45,481 bases of DNA from Pseudomonadota bacterium. GTDB taxonomy: Bacteria; Pseudomonadota; Gammaproteobacteria; Burkholderiales; JAKAFK01. Numbering within the stretch: the first letter of the stretch is position 1; every line of letters begins with the position of its first letter. Below are positions 10,694-17,497 of the stretch, in pieces. The stretch spans positions 1 to 45,481 of the forward strand of contig JAJYKK010000017.1 of NCBI GenBank assembly GCA_021788645.1. The letters run 5' to 3'. Position numbers and translations under genes: made by a program. The notes beneath the pieces were generated by a model, which saw nothing but the letters and a program-made list of their open reading frames with translations, was not told the DNA's origin and ran no database searches.

Positions 10694-11520
10694 GGCTTGA
10701 CCCCGTCGTATTCGCTGTCGTGCGCGATCACGAAGCCGCGGTTGAATCCGAGATGAGCAAGGGCGGCGCGCCCGCGGGCGGTGGTGGTGAGGTGCGTGAG
10801 AAGCTGCGTCACACGCTTGACGTCGGACGCCGGCATGTCGTCGCGCACGGCAATGGGCATCTGCGGTTGGGGCGGCGTCTGCGCGATCACCCGCAACGAA
10901 GCCTGGACGTGCGGCGGCATGGAACGCAGGGACGGGTACCACGCACCGGCAACATCGACCATGCCGTAATACACCGCCATCAGCGCGGAGTCCTGGGAAC
11001 CGAAATATTTCACCTTCATGTCCCGGCTCACGTGGATGCCGCGCGCCGCCATATACTGGCGCGTCATGATCGTGGCCGCGTAGGCGTTGGGATCGGGAAA
11101 GCCGATGCGCAGCCGCGGCGACAACCTCCGCCGCCCGAGCCGGCGAATCCCGCTGTCGCGGCGCACGACGAGAATGCCCGTGAACGGCTCGCCGGCCACT
11201 TTGACGACGACATGATATCCCCAGCGGCGAGCACGCGTATACAGCAGCGGATTGAGATAGATGATGTCGTACTGATGCCGCCGGACGCGCCGCATGAAGG
11301 CTGAAAAATTCGGAGCGGTCACAAACTGAACAGGCCGGTGCAGTGCCTGCTGGAGAGCGTCCGCCAGCGGCAGAAACATGCGGGCCAGCATGGTCGGACT
11401 CTGCAGCGGAAGCACGCCGAACCGGTAGTAGCGCTGGGGACGTGCGGCTGCCGCTCCGCCGGCCGCGAGCATCGCGACCATCGCTACGCAGCACAACACC
11501 CATCGCGGCCCGGTGATCAT
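10690..11520 (-). CDS. PhnD-like periplasmic substrate-binding protein
   Basis: A 276-residue periplasmic binding protein of the phosphate/phosphonate (PhnD) type. A signal peptide covers about residues 1-25 (WVLCCVAMVAMLAAGGAAAA). The family core follows: YYRFGVLPLQSPTMLARMF, then QYDIIYLNPLLYTRARRWG, then GFPDPNAYAA, and a C-terminal LGFNRGFVIAHDSEYDGV. There are no ABC permease or ATPase genes nearby. Instead the gene is fused translationally (4-bp overlap) to a sensor kinase. The tetrathionate sensor TtrS uses a PhnD-like domain for sulfur-oxyanion sensing, so this protein is probably a signal-binding subunit and not a transporter part. The ligand is unknown; tetrathionate or thiosulfate is an inference from the neighbours. 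Confidence 0.85.
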   Translation of the reverse strand: MITGPRWVLCCVAMVAMLAAGGAAAARPQRYYRFGVLPLQSPTMLARMFLPLADALQQALHRPVQFVTAPNFSAFMRRVRRHQYDIIYLNPLLYTRARRWGYHVVVKVAGEPFTGILVVRRDSGIRRLGRRRLSPRLRIGFPDPNAYAATIMTRQYMAARGIHVSRDMKVKYFGSQDSALMAVYYGMVDVAGAWYPSLRSMPPHVQASLRVIAQTPPQPQMPIAVRDDMPASDVKRVTQLLTHLTTTARGRAALAHLGFNRGFVIAHDSEYDGVKP

Positions 11521-11894
11521 CCGACGCACATCTCGCCCCTGCGGCAGGCCGCCCGCCCCAGGGCGTCCCGCCAGTCCTCTCGGCTGCCTACTGTTCCCCC
11601 TCGACAGTGTACCCCAGGCATGCCTCGGCGGCGAGACACCCTCCAGGGGGCCGTCGTGCGCCCCCGTCTCCGGCGCCGGCCGCCAGTGGGCCAATTCCCG
11701 GGCACAACCGAGACGACCATCGCGCGCCCGGATGAACAGGAGACCGGAAAGGCGCCACACGGCGGACGAGACGCCAACAGCCCTCGTAACACCGGCTCCA
11801 GGCGCGAGACCATAGGCGGGTTCGCGAGGCGCATGCCCATCGCGACCCGCGTGCGCCGCATCCCGGGGCATTGATGAGCGGCGGATGTCGGCGC
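11521..11894. other. 374-bp gap inside the sulfur cluster
   Basis: All other gaps in the leftward cluster are under 30 bp, so this space between the cytochrome c and the PhnD-like gene is out of place. A frame stays open through most of it on the minus strand, but the translation is rich in Arg, Gly and Pro, matches nothing I know and has no good start. It could hold a separate promoter for the sensor-regulator genes. I could not find a sigma-54 -24/-12 match or a clear terminator hairpin here. Confidence 0.4.
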
Positions 11895-12602
11895 TCACGG
11901 ACCCAAGGCCCCTTTATGCTTGAGATAGGCGGCCAGATCGGCAATGTCCTGACGGTTTAGCGGGTTGACCAACGTCGTTGAACGGGTTCCCCGGATGCCC
12001 GTCAGCAGACTGACGACGAGTTGCGCATCCGAGAATGCATGCGCCATGACGAACAGGTTGGGTGCCGGAGCCGGTGACCGGGCATCCGGATAGGCATGAC
12101 ACCCCATGCACCGCTGATCATACAGCGTGCGACCCGCGCGCGCCGCGCGCGAGGAACCCGGCAACGGCAACAGCCCCTGCATGTCCACGGGATAGCGCCG
12201 CGACAGCCCCTCAAGCCCCTTCGCCAGAGCGTGCATCCGCCCGTGCGAATAGTCCGCCGCGAGCCGTTGCAGCCGCGCCAGGAGGGGACGTTCGTCGGCC
12301 CGCCGCTGCTCCTCGAGACAGTCCCGGGCGAGTAATGGAAGGACACCCAGCGCGCTTCGGATCTTCGCCTGCACTCGCCCGCGCTGCGCCGGCGTGAGGC
12401 CGCCCGACAAGAGTCGGCCGCTGCGGCCCGAGAGGACGGCGATCTCGAGGGCGAAACGCTGCGTCCGCTCGCCGGCTGCGGCGCCCGAGGGAGCGGCCGT
12501 GGCGACCAGAACGATCGCCACGAGCGCGCCGCCGCACAGTCTGCCGAGCGGCCTCAGTCGTGCACCTTCTCGACCATCGGCAAGGCCGGATTGCGCGACC
12601 AT
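11895..12602 (-). CDS. Periplasmic c-type cytochrome
   Basis: A 235-residue exported protein with one haem c site, CMGCH (Cys at about residue 165). A hydrophobic signal segment (LCGGALVAIVLVATAAPSGAAAG) is followed by about 110 helical residues of no recognised family, then a class I cytochrome domain from about residue 150 with a C-terminal DIADLAAYLKHKG helix. Met near FVMAHAFSD could be the distal ligand. The ATG at 12602 lies 49 bp inside the upstream rhodanese gene and puts 19 residues before the signal, so a later non-ATG start is possible. In context it probably takes electrons from the sulfur oxidation step carried out by the neighbouring periplasmic proteins. Confidence 0.85.
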   Translation of the reverse strand: MVAQSGLADGREGARLRPLGRLCGGALVAIVLVATAAPSGAAAGERTQRFALEIAVLSGRSGRLLSGGLTPAQRGRVQAKIRSALGVLPLLARDCLEEQRRADERPLLARLQRLAADYSHGRMHALAKGLEGLSRRYPVDMQGLLPLPGSSRAARAGRTLYDQRCMGCHAYPDARSPAPAPNLFVMAHAFSDAQLVVSLLTGIRGTRSTTLVNPLNRQDIADLAAYLKHKGALGP

Positions 12603-13480
12603 TGCGACATCGATCCGGCATACAGCCTGGCCTGCTTATCGCCCAGCAGTTCATAGCTCGCAAACCACCCGAGCGAGGCCCAGTGCCCCGTGTTGCAGAA
12701 GTTGATTTCCTTGCCCGTCGTCGGCACGTGGGCCGCCGCGTAGAGGGCCCGTAGCGCCGTAGGCGACCGGAAGGTCCCGCCGTCGTTCTGCGTGATCCAG
12801 TTCTCGGGCAGGTTATGAGCCCCCGGAATGGTGCCGTTGCGCACCACCACGTTGGCGGTCCGGTTGATGCCGAGGTATTGGGCCGAGGGCCGGTTGTCCA
12901 CCAGCACGATTCCCGACTTCATGGCCTGCTGGACATCCTGCTCGCTCGCGAGCAGCGCCGGACGCGGGTGTGCCGCAAAGATGGTCGGGGTCGGCTTGTT
13001 GAATCCGGGCTGGACCGGGTGTTTCCCGGCGACATAGGCGGCGTACCCGCCATCGAGGATCGAGACGTTGTTGTCGCCCAGATACTTGAACGTCCAGAAC
13101 ACGCGCGTCGCGCCGCCCATATCGGTCGCGTTGCCCCCGCCCGAATAGATCACCACGCGGGTATTGTTGCCGATTCCGAGCCCGCCGATCAGCTTCTCGA
13201 GGGCCGGCACCGGGGGCACCAATCCGGGCGCGCCGCCGACGTTGATGCGCCAACCGCCATTGGCATAGTTGCTGTAGACCGCGCACGGAATATGGTCCCG
13301 CAGATACGCGGTCAGATCGCCGCCGCCGCCGATCGGGTTTCGGATATCGAGCAACACGATGCCCGGCCTGCACGCATGCGCCGCGACCCAGGCGCCATCC
13401 ACCAGCGCCGGGGCCGAAGGCGCTGCCCACGCGGCGCTGCTCCCCAACAACGCGATCCCACACAGTAACGATCTTTTCAT
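12554..13480 (-). CDS. Exported two-domain sulfurtransferase (rhodanese)
   Basis: A 308-residue thiosulfate/3-mercaptopyruvate sulfurtransferase-type protein, exported by the signal peptide MKRSLLCGIALLGSSAAWA. The first rhodanese domain (to about residue 145) is inactive-like, with VVIYSGGGNATDMGG in place of a cysteine loop. The second domain has the persulfide-forming Cys in INFCNTGHWAS (about residue 262). The start ATG 13480 follows AGGAG by eight bases; an in-frame GTG 15 bp upstream overlaps that site and is rejected. Its periplasmic location next to a cytochrome c and a periplasmic thiol-tail protein suggests that sulfane sulfur is handled outside the cytoplasm. Confidence 0.92.
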   Translation of the reverse strand: MKRSLLCGIALLGSSAAWAAPSAPALVDGAWVAAHACRPGIVLLDIRNPIGGGGDLTAYLRDHIPCAVYSNYANGGWRINVGGAPGLVPPVPALEKLIGGLGIGNNTRVVIYSGGGNATDMGGATRVFWTFKYLGDNNVSILDGGYAAYVAGKHPVQPGFNKPTPTIFAAHPRPALLASEQDVQQAMKSGIVLVDNRPSAQYLGINRTANVVVRNGTIPGAHNLPENWITQNDGGTFRSPTALRALYAAAHVPTTGKEINFCNTGHWASLGWFASYELLGDKQARLYAGSMSQWSRNPALPMVEKVHD

Positions 13481-13499
13481 CACACGTCTCCTCACCTTG

Positions 13500-13685
13500 T
13501 TAGAGAGTCACTACCACATCGGAAGCCAGCAGCGTATCCAGCACCTGATTCCAGTCCTCGTCGGACATCGTCGTCCGCGTCACATCCCAACGATGCACTT
13601 CGTGGAACACCTCAAGCTCGGACAGCGCCTCTTCTACCGTTTGCCTGTCCGCAAACGATTCCGTATTCAGCACGGCAACATTCAT
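13500..13685 (-). CDS. Small DsrE/DsrH-like protein (61 residues)
   Basis: A 61-residue cytoplasmic protein with a strong ribosome site (AAAGGAGGAGGG before ATG 13685). It starts with a beta strand (MNVAVLNTE) and ends with ASDVVVTL. The two genes before it end in EADAVISL and ETAKIISL, so all three finish in the same short hydrophobic strand. This suggests three diverged DsrE/F/H-fold relatives. It has no cysteine, so it would be a structural subunit and not a sulfur carrier. The gaps to both neighbours are under 20 bp. The family assignment is inferred from the shared ends and the context, not from clear sequence identity. Confidence 0.7.
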   Translation of the reverse strand: MNVAVLNTESFADRQTVEEALSELEVFHEVHRWDVTRTTMSDEDWNQVLDTLLASDVVVTL

Positions 13686-13698
13686 GGCCCTCCTCCTT

Positions 13699-13974
13699 TC
13701 ACAGGCTGATCACGGCATCGGCCTCGACCATCGCCAGCGACAGTGCCTCCGCGCTGACATGCGGTAGCTCTTGGCCGGGCACCGTGGTCTCCGGCTCGAT
13801 GTCCGAGAGCTCGAGCAGTTCGGCCTGCCGCACGTTCTCAGGGGTCTCGGCCACCGGCCCGGTCATGAACACCAGACGCACCTTGTGCCCGAAGATTGTC
13901 AGGCCGGCCGCTACGCGCATGGCTTCGGCGTGGTCATCACGCCCCAGCAGAAGAATTGATTTGTGCACTTTCAC
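13699..13974 (-). CDS. DsrE-like protein without cysteine (91 residues)
   Basis: A 91-residue protein with the DsrE-like start HKSILLLGRDDHAEAMRVAA (strand, loop, helix) and a second strand KVRLVFMTGPVAE, the usual Rossmann-like layout of this fold. The C-terminus is EADAVISL. DsrE-family proteins pass sulfur between TusA and DsrC/rhodanese partners through a cysteine, but no Cys is present here. It may therefore pair with the Cys-containing product of the gene just upstream (11-bp gap). I chose GTG 13974, which follows AGGGGGGAA; the long open frame upstream is in the neighbour's DNA. Confidence 0.75.
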   Translation of the reverse strand: MKVHKSILLLGRDDHAEAMRVAAGLTIFGHKVRLVFMTGPVAETPENVRQAELLELSDIEPETTVPGQELPHVSAEALSLAMVEADAVISL

Positions 13975-13985
13975 GCGTTCCCCCC

Positions 13986-14279
13986 TCACAGGCTGATGAT
14001 TTTCGCGGTTTCGGCCACCAGCGCGCTGTTGCCCGTCTGGCTGCCCAGTTCGACCGGACACCGCGCATGTCCCATGTGGCGCTCCCACGAATATTCGCAC
14101 GCGATGGCTTTGGATGCGCACCGGAGCTGCTCGACGACGCCGGCATCCAGCAGAACCCGCACGCCCGCGTTCGTGAAAAAGCATCCCCAGCTCACCCCTC
14201 GCCGCCGACAGGCGCGCATCAGCGGTGCCAGCGTGCGCCCGGCATCGGGCCGGGAAACTAGAAACATAAGATCCATCAT
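13986..14279 (-). CDS. DsrE-like protein with cysteines (97 residues)
   Basis: A 97-residue DsrE/F-like protein: strand MMDLMFLVSRPD, helix TLAPLMRACRRRG, strand VSWGCFFTNAG, helix VRVLLDAGVVEQL. Five Cys are present, two in the first half (MRACRR and WGCFF) and three later (LRCASKAIACEYS and GHARCPVELG). Any of these could bind a persulfide. It ends in ETAKIISL, matching the ends of the next two proteins. Its start overlaps the stop of the upstream rhodanese-like gene by 4 bp (ATGA), a sign of translational coupling. It probably forms a complex with one or both of the following DsrE-like products. Confidence 0.78.
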   Translation of the reverse strand: MMDLMFLVSRPDAGRTLAPLMRACRRRGVSWGCFFTNAGVRVLLDAGVVEQLRCASKAIACEYSWERHMGHARCPVELGSQTGNSALVAETAKIISL

Positions 14280-15244
14280 GAACGCCTCCGTCCAAGGTAG
14301 TAGCCGGTGAGCGCGGCGAGCAACAGCGCCGCGGCGAGTGGTGCGAGCGAGCCGGGCTTCGCCCTGGCGGACGGCGCAACGGGAACCCGTCGGCCAGGAC
14401 CCTGCAAGGGTCTTTGATCGAAGGTTTCCGAATCCACCGGCAGTCCAGTGTGGTCCGCCCAGTCCACCCATCCCGCGGGATAGACCCGGGCCGCAAACCC
14501 CGCACCCGCGCGAAGCAGGGTGAAGTAGGCGATCGAGTCGTAGGCGTCGTTCGCATACGCCACAGCCGAAGTGACGGGCGGCAACGCAATCGCGTGCGCC
14601 GCCACGGCGAGCCGCAACGCCGGCATAGGCAGCGGCTGCGCGCTTGGCAGGTGTCCGCCTCGCGCCGCACGGATGCGCCGCCCCCAGTACGATGCCAGGC
14701 TTCGCCCGTCCAGCAGATAGGGAGGATGCGCCCCGCGCAGGGCCCGGGCCAGTTCACCCCGCAGAACGATCAGCCCGGCCCGAGGCCGTCCCTGGTATAC
14801 CGGGTTTCGGAACATTCCTCGCGTGGTGCCCGGCGCCGCCGGCCCTCGGGCGATCAGGGGCGTCAGCGGGGCGGTCAGCACCGCGACCCGCGACTGGCCC
14901 GCGAGATATAGCACCCCCGCCACAAAGTCGCGCCGCACCGGGTCATCCCCGGCCACCACCGCGGTCTCCCGACCCGAGAGCCCGCTCGCGCCCAGCACCC
15001 ATAGGATGTCCCGGAAACTGGCCAGCCGATGATGGGGCCCCATAAACTCGCGCGGGGGCAAGCATCGTGCCCCGGGCAACGAACGTGATGCGCAAGCCGC
15101 CAGCGGCCGCGTGTCCAGAACGACAGCCCCGGGAACGCGAGCACCTGGAAGCCGCGACACATAGGAGAAATCCCCCCCCGGCGGCGATGCCGCGGCACCG
15201 GTGGCCATCAGCAGTGCCAGCACAAGCAGGGCCGGGCGCGCCAT
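14276..15244 (-). CDS. Membrane-anchored rhodanese-fold protein lacking the catalytic Cys
   Basis: A 322-residue exported protein. A signal peptide covers about residues 1-19 (ALLVLALLMATGAAA). Two rhodanese-like halves follow: the first with VVLDTRPLAACASRSLPGA, the second with YLLDGRSLASYWGRRIRAA. Where the active loop should be (Tyr-Cys-Asn-x-Gly in the neighbouring rhodanese) the sequence reads VAYANDAYDSIAY, with Ala in place of Cys. The end carries a helix (LAPLAAALLLAALTGYYLG) followed by RRRS, which would anchor the protein in the inner membrane with the domains outside. A binding or scaffold role for sulfane compounds is likely, not catalysis. It sits 6 bp after the small thiol-tail protein gene. 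Confidence 0.8.
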   Translation of the reverse strand: MARPALLVLALLMATGAAASPPGGDFSYVSRLPGARVPGAVVLDTRPLAACASRSLPGARCLPPREFMGPHHRLASFRDILWVLGASGLSGRETAVVAGDDPVRRDFVAGVLYLAGQSRVAVLTAPLTPLIARGPAAPGTTRGMFRNPVYQGRPRAGLIVLRGELARALRGAHPPYLLDGRSLASYWGRRIRAARGGHLPSAQPLPMPALRLAVAAHAIALPPVTSAVAYANDAYDSIAYFTLLRAGAGFAARVYPAGWVDWADHTGLPVDSETFDQRPLQGPGRRVPVAPSARAKPGSLAPLAAALLLAALTGYYLGRRRS

Positions 15245-15250
15245 GGTGCC

Positions 15251-15529
15251 TCAGCAGCCGCCGATCCTGACCGGCGCGGCGGCGGGAACGCCGGAGGCAG
15301 CGGCGGCCGGCGGGTGCTGCAGGTAGTAGCCCACGAGGTCGACCATGCTCACCGTGCCGTAGGCGCCGCCCAGAGTGAGGGGCGGAAACGATTCCATCGG
15401 CTGCGGGATATGAGCCCGCGCCATGGCCCGTGGCGACACCGCCGCGTACCGGAACATGACCGTCAGCGCGGCCAGGGTCACGCCGAGGCAGACGACGCAG
15501 TACAGGATGATTTGTTTGCTGCTCATCAT
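15251..15529 (-). CDS. Small membrane protein ending in Gly-Gly-Cys
   Basis: A 92-residue protein with one N-terminal membrane helix (about residues 6-26, IILYCVVCLGVTLAALTVMF), a soluble middle containing GGAYGTVSMVDLVGYYLQHP, then an Ala/Pro-rich flexible tail that ends exactly in APVRIGGC. The last codons, GGC GGC TGC TGA, were checked on the minus strand. A C-terminal Gly-Gly-Cys on a flexible arm recalls the GGCGG swinging arm of SoxY and the terminal Cys arm of DsrC. I therefore infer a membrane-tethered periplasmic sulfur carrier. Orientation is inferred from the positive residues (FRYAAVSPR follows the helix, so topology is not certain). I know no named family. Confidence 0.72.
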   Translation of the reverse strand: MMSSKQIILYCVVCLGVTLAALTVMFRYAAVSPRAMARAHIPQPMESFPPLTLGGAYGTVSMVDLVGYYLQHPPAAAASGVPAAAPVRIGGC

Positions 15530-15537
15530 CGGTTCCC

Positions 15538-15630
15538 TCAAAAAACGTCCTTGGTCAAGGCGATGTACAGGATGTAGAACGTCACCCCGAACATGATGAT
15601 CTGCAACCAGCTTTGCAGGTCGAGATGCAT
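15538..15630 (-). CDS. 30-residue single-helix membrane peptide
   Basis: A very short gene of 31 codons including stop. The product starts MHLDLQSWLQIIMFG, continues as one membrane helix (VTFYILYIALT) and ends in KDVF. It is supported by a strong ribosome site (GGAGG nine bases before ATG 15630), by filling exactly the gap between two cluster genes (8 bp and 27 bp spacing) and by its composition. Such peptides are often accessory subunits of membrane complexes, as in cytochrome oxidases. Its partner is unknown; the two small membrane proteins on either side are candidates. Confidence 0.65.
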   Translation of the reverse strand: MHLDLQSWLQIIMFGVTFYILYIALTKDVF

Positions 15631-15657
15631 GATGGCCTCCAGAAATTGTGCTTACGG

Positions 15658-15897
15658 TCAATCGACTGACGCGCCGACACCGGGTCCGGCCGTCCCCTTG
15701 TAGTCGCGCACCAGGGTATTCACGCTAAGCGGCTTGCCATCCACCGGGTTGATGACCGGCGGCGTAAAGAACGGGACACCGTCGCGCGTGGCCCGCAGGT
15801 ATGCAGGAGGCTTCGCAATCAGGTAGGCGAACGAGCCTACGGTCGCCGCAAAACCCAGCAGCGCGAGGATGATCATCTGTATCCGAGCGGCGGACAT
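15658..15897 (-). CDS. Small membrane-anchored protein (79 residues)
   Basis: A 79-residue protein with an N-terminal helix (IQMIILALLGFAATVGSFAY) and a soluble tail with Pro-rich segments (AKPPAYLRATRDGVPFFTPP) ending in PGVGASVD. It has no cysteine. ATG 15897 was chosen because CTAGGAGGTG lies at the right distance; the GTG at 15903 would sit on that site. It lies 9 bp after tusA and 27 bp before the 30-residue peptide gene. I do not recognise a family. The shared layout (short N-terminal anchor, extracytoplasmic tail) with the Gly-Gly-Cys protein suggests that they belong to one complex. Confidence 0.75.
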   Translation of the reverse strand: MSAARIQMIILALLGFAATVGSFAYLIAKPPAYLRATRDGVPFFTPPVINPVDGKPLSVNTLVRDYKGTAGPGVGASVD

Positions 15898-15906
15898 GGC
15901 CACCTC

Positions 15907-16212
15907 CTAGTTCTTGCGCACGAACACGCGCCAGTAGCGCTCCGCCTTGACGGTGCCCAGGTGGGAGCCATTGAGTTCCGGCATCATCGGCGGTATGGCC
16001 TCCATCGAGGTCGGATTGTCGACCTTGACTTCGATCACCGCTCCCGGCGCCGCATGGCTTAGCGCCTTCTTGGTCATGAGTTGCGGCCGCGGGCAGGAAT
16101 CACCCAGGACATCCACCACCTGGCTTATGGTGTAGTGCTGATCATCGAGCGTGACCGTGCCCGCCGCCTGCGCGATCCGCTGTTCGGATTTTTTGCCGCT
16201 AAACAGACCCAT
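15907..16212 (-). CDS. tusA: TusA-family sulfur carrier protein
   Basis: Cytoplasmic persulfide carrier of the TusA/SirA family, 101 residues. The TusA motif is VVDVLGDSCPRPQLMTKKAL, with the persulfide Cys in CPRP at about residue 40, followed by IEVKVDNPTSMEAIPPM and the closing strand ERYWRVFVRKN. It carries about 25 extra residues at the N-terminus (MGLFSGKKSEQRIAQAAG) that ordinary TusA lacks. TusA proteins next to YeeE/YedE transporters receive imported sulfur and hand it to DsrE or rhodanese partners, and both kinds of partner are in this operon. The gap to the transporter gene is 2 bp. Confidence 0.93.
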   Translation of the reverse strand: MGLFSGKKSEQRIAQAAGTVTLDDQHYTISQVVDVLGDSCPRPQLMTKKALSHAAPGAVIEVKVDNPTSMEAIPPMMPELNGSHLGTVKAERYWRVFVRKN

Positions 16213-16214
16213 GC

Positions 16215-16931
16215 TTACGCCTCCTCTTGTAAAGATCCGCTGACGCCACCGCCAGCTGTCATCGCGGCACCGACGGCCGATTCCGGCACCGCCGCCTCCG
16301 TCCGCGACGGCGAATGCCTGGTCGCGGACGGCACCTGGCCGCGCGCCCCCTGCATGGCCCGCTCCTTGCGCAAGATTGCGCGGTACAGACCGAACAAGGC
16401 CGCGAATTGGACGAGGCCGAATGCGATTGCCGGGATGCCGGTTTTCTGCTGCAGGGTCAAGGCGTCGGCGAAGCCGAACTGCAGTCCCGACAGGTTAGGC
16501 TGCCCGGTCATGGTCGCCGGCGCCGGAGGCCAGTAAGTAGCCGACCAAACCAGCGAAAACGCGAACATCCCGATGATCAGAAACAACAGTGCCCACAGGG
16601 CCCCGATATTGCCTTCCCCGGTCTTGACCCAGGAGGACACCGTACAGGCACCGGCGAGCACCATGCCGATGCCGAAAAGGAACAGCCCGACGAACTGGTT
16701 GAGGCCGACGTCGAAGCGCATGGGATTGCCATTGCCGACGCTGATGAAGCCGGTGAATCCGAGCGTGAGGATCATCATGCCCACCAGTAAGGCCTTGGTG
16801 TTCCGGTAGCTCTTGAAAAGCATCGCATCGCGCAGCGCCGCCGTGTTACACCAGCGGGAGCGCTGCACCAGCACCCCGACCGTGGTTCCGAAGACAAACG
16901 CCGCAACGCACTGCCCTGTCACCGTGATCAT
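16215..16931 (-). CDS. YeeE/YedE transporter, second half
   Basis: A 238-residue membrane protein of the YeeE/YedE (Sulf_transp) family, the fold of the thiosulfate channel TsuA. About five membrane helices are visible. The two conserved cysteine sites are in LVQRSRWCNTAALRDAML and GMVLAGACTVSSWVKTGEGN, which in TsuA line the path for thiosulfate. About 50 C-terminal residues are hydrophilic. Full-length YeeE proteins have two such halves; here each half is a separate gene (4-bp gap), as in the PmpA/PmpB type. It likely imports thiosulfate or a related sulfur species and hands it to TusA. Confidence 0.9.
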   Translation of the reverse strand: MITVTGQCVAAFVFGTTVGVLVQRSRWCNTAALRDAMLFKSYRNTKALLVGMMILTLGFTGFISVGNGNPMRFDVGLNQFVGLFLFGIGMVLAGACTVSSWVKTGEGNIGALWALLFLIIGMFAFSLVWSATYWPPAPATMTGQPNLSGLQFGFADALTLQQKTGIPAIAFGLVQFAALFGLYRAILRKERAMQGARGQVPSATRHSPSRTEAAVPESAVGAAMTAGGGVSGSLQEEA

Positions 16932-16935
16932 GTCT

Positions 16936-17430
16936 CTACGCCTCCAAGACCGTCTTGTAGATCAGGCTGCCGACCCAGGCTCCGGCCACGATACCGCTCA
17001 CCGCAAGATACCCGCCGAGATTCATTTCTGGGGTCAGCCCAAAGAATGTGCTGACATTGCACACGAAAGACATCCGAATGCCGATGCCCATCAGTAGCCC
17101 GCCAATGGTGATCATCACCCATTCCGAGAGATGGCGCGGCACGCGCCAGTAGAATTCCTTGCTGAGCACGGCGGCCACGAACGCACCAAAGCCCATGCCC
17201 AAACTGATGTAGATCTTCCAATAGGCCCAGGTAGGGGTAAACACCAGGCGCCAGAAGGGAATGCGCGCCAGGGTCTTGGCCCCTAACACATATTTCGCGA
17301 CCAGGCCGGCGATCATGGTTTCCCCGCCGCCGACCGTCCAGGCGCCCACGATCAGAAACAGGAACACGTCGAGCAGCGCGATGATCGCGAGGGCGACGAT
17401 GGGATCGAGTGTTTTCTTGAACAACTCCAT
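16936..17430 (-). CDS. YeeE/YedE transporter, first half
   Basis: A 164-residue membrane protein, the other half of the split YeeE/YedE transporter. Helices are at about residues 10-30 (IVALAIIALLDVFLFLIVGA), 75-95, 105-125 and 140-160. The conserved cysteine is in GIGIRMSFVCNVSTFFGLTP. ATG 17430 was chosen because GGGAGAG precedes it; the open frame upstream reaches 17565 only by chance and would read through the promoter and the hairpin. This is the first gene of the cluster, 68 bp downstream of the sigma-54 promoter motif. Confidence 0.9.
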   Translation of the reverse strand: MELFKKTLDPIVALAIIALLDVFLFLIVGAWTVGGGETMIAGLVAKYVLGAKTLARIPFWRLVFTPTWAYWKIYISLGMGFGAFVAAVLSKEFYWRVPRHLSEWVMITIGGLLMGIGIRMSFVCNVSTFFGLTPEMNLGGYLAVSGIVAGAWVGSLIYKTVLEA

Positions 17431-17457
17431 GCAGGCTCTCCCCAGGGCTGTGGCCAT

Positions 17458-17488
17458 TGCAGCGGGCGCTCGCTTCGGGCCCGCTGCA
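17458..17488 (-). other. Perfect 10-bp inverted repeat in the operon leader
   Basis: TGCAGCGGGC and GCCCGCTGCA pair perfectly around an 11-base loop. The repeat lies between the sigma-54 -12 element and the first start codon, near the expected transcription start. It could be a leader hairpin, an mRNA-stabilising 5' stem or a repressor site. No U run follows, so it is not a standard terminator. Confidence 0.6.
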
Positions 17489-17497
17489 TGGTTATTA

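Noticed and set aside
10694..11503. N-terminal extension of the sensor kinase frame
   Set aside because: It covers the PhnD-like gene in another frame; the kinase has a proper start at 10693 coupled to that gene.
17458..17488. Intrinsic terminator in the sulfur operon leader
   Set aside because: The stem is strong, but no T run follows in either direction.
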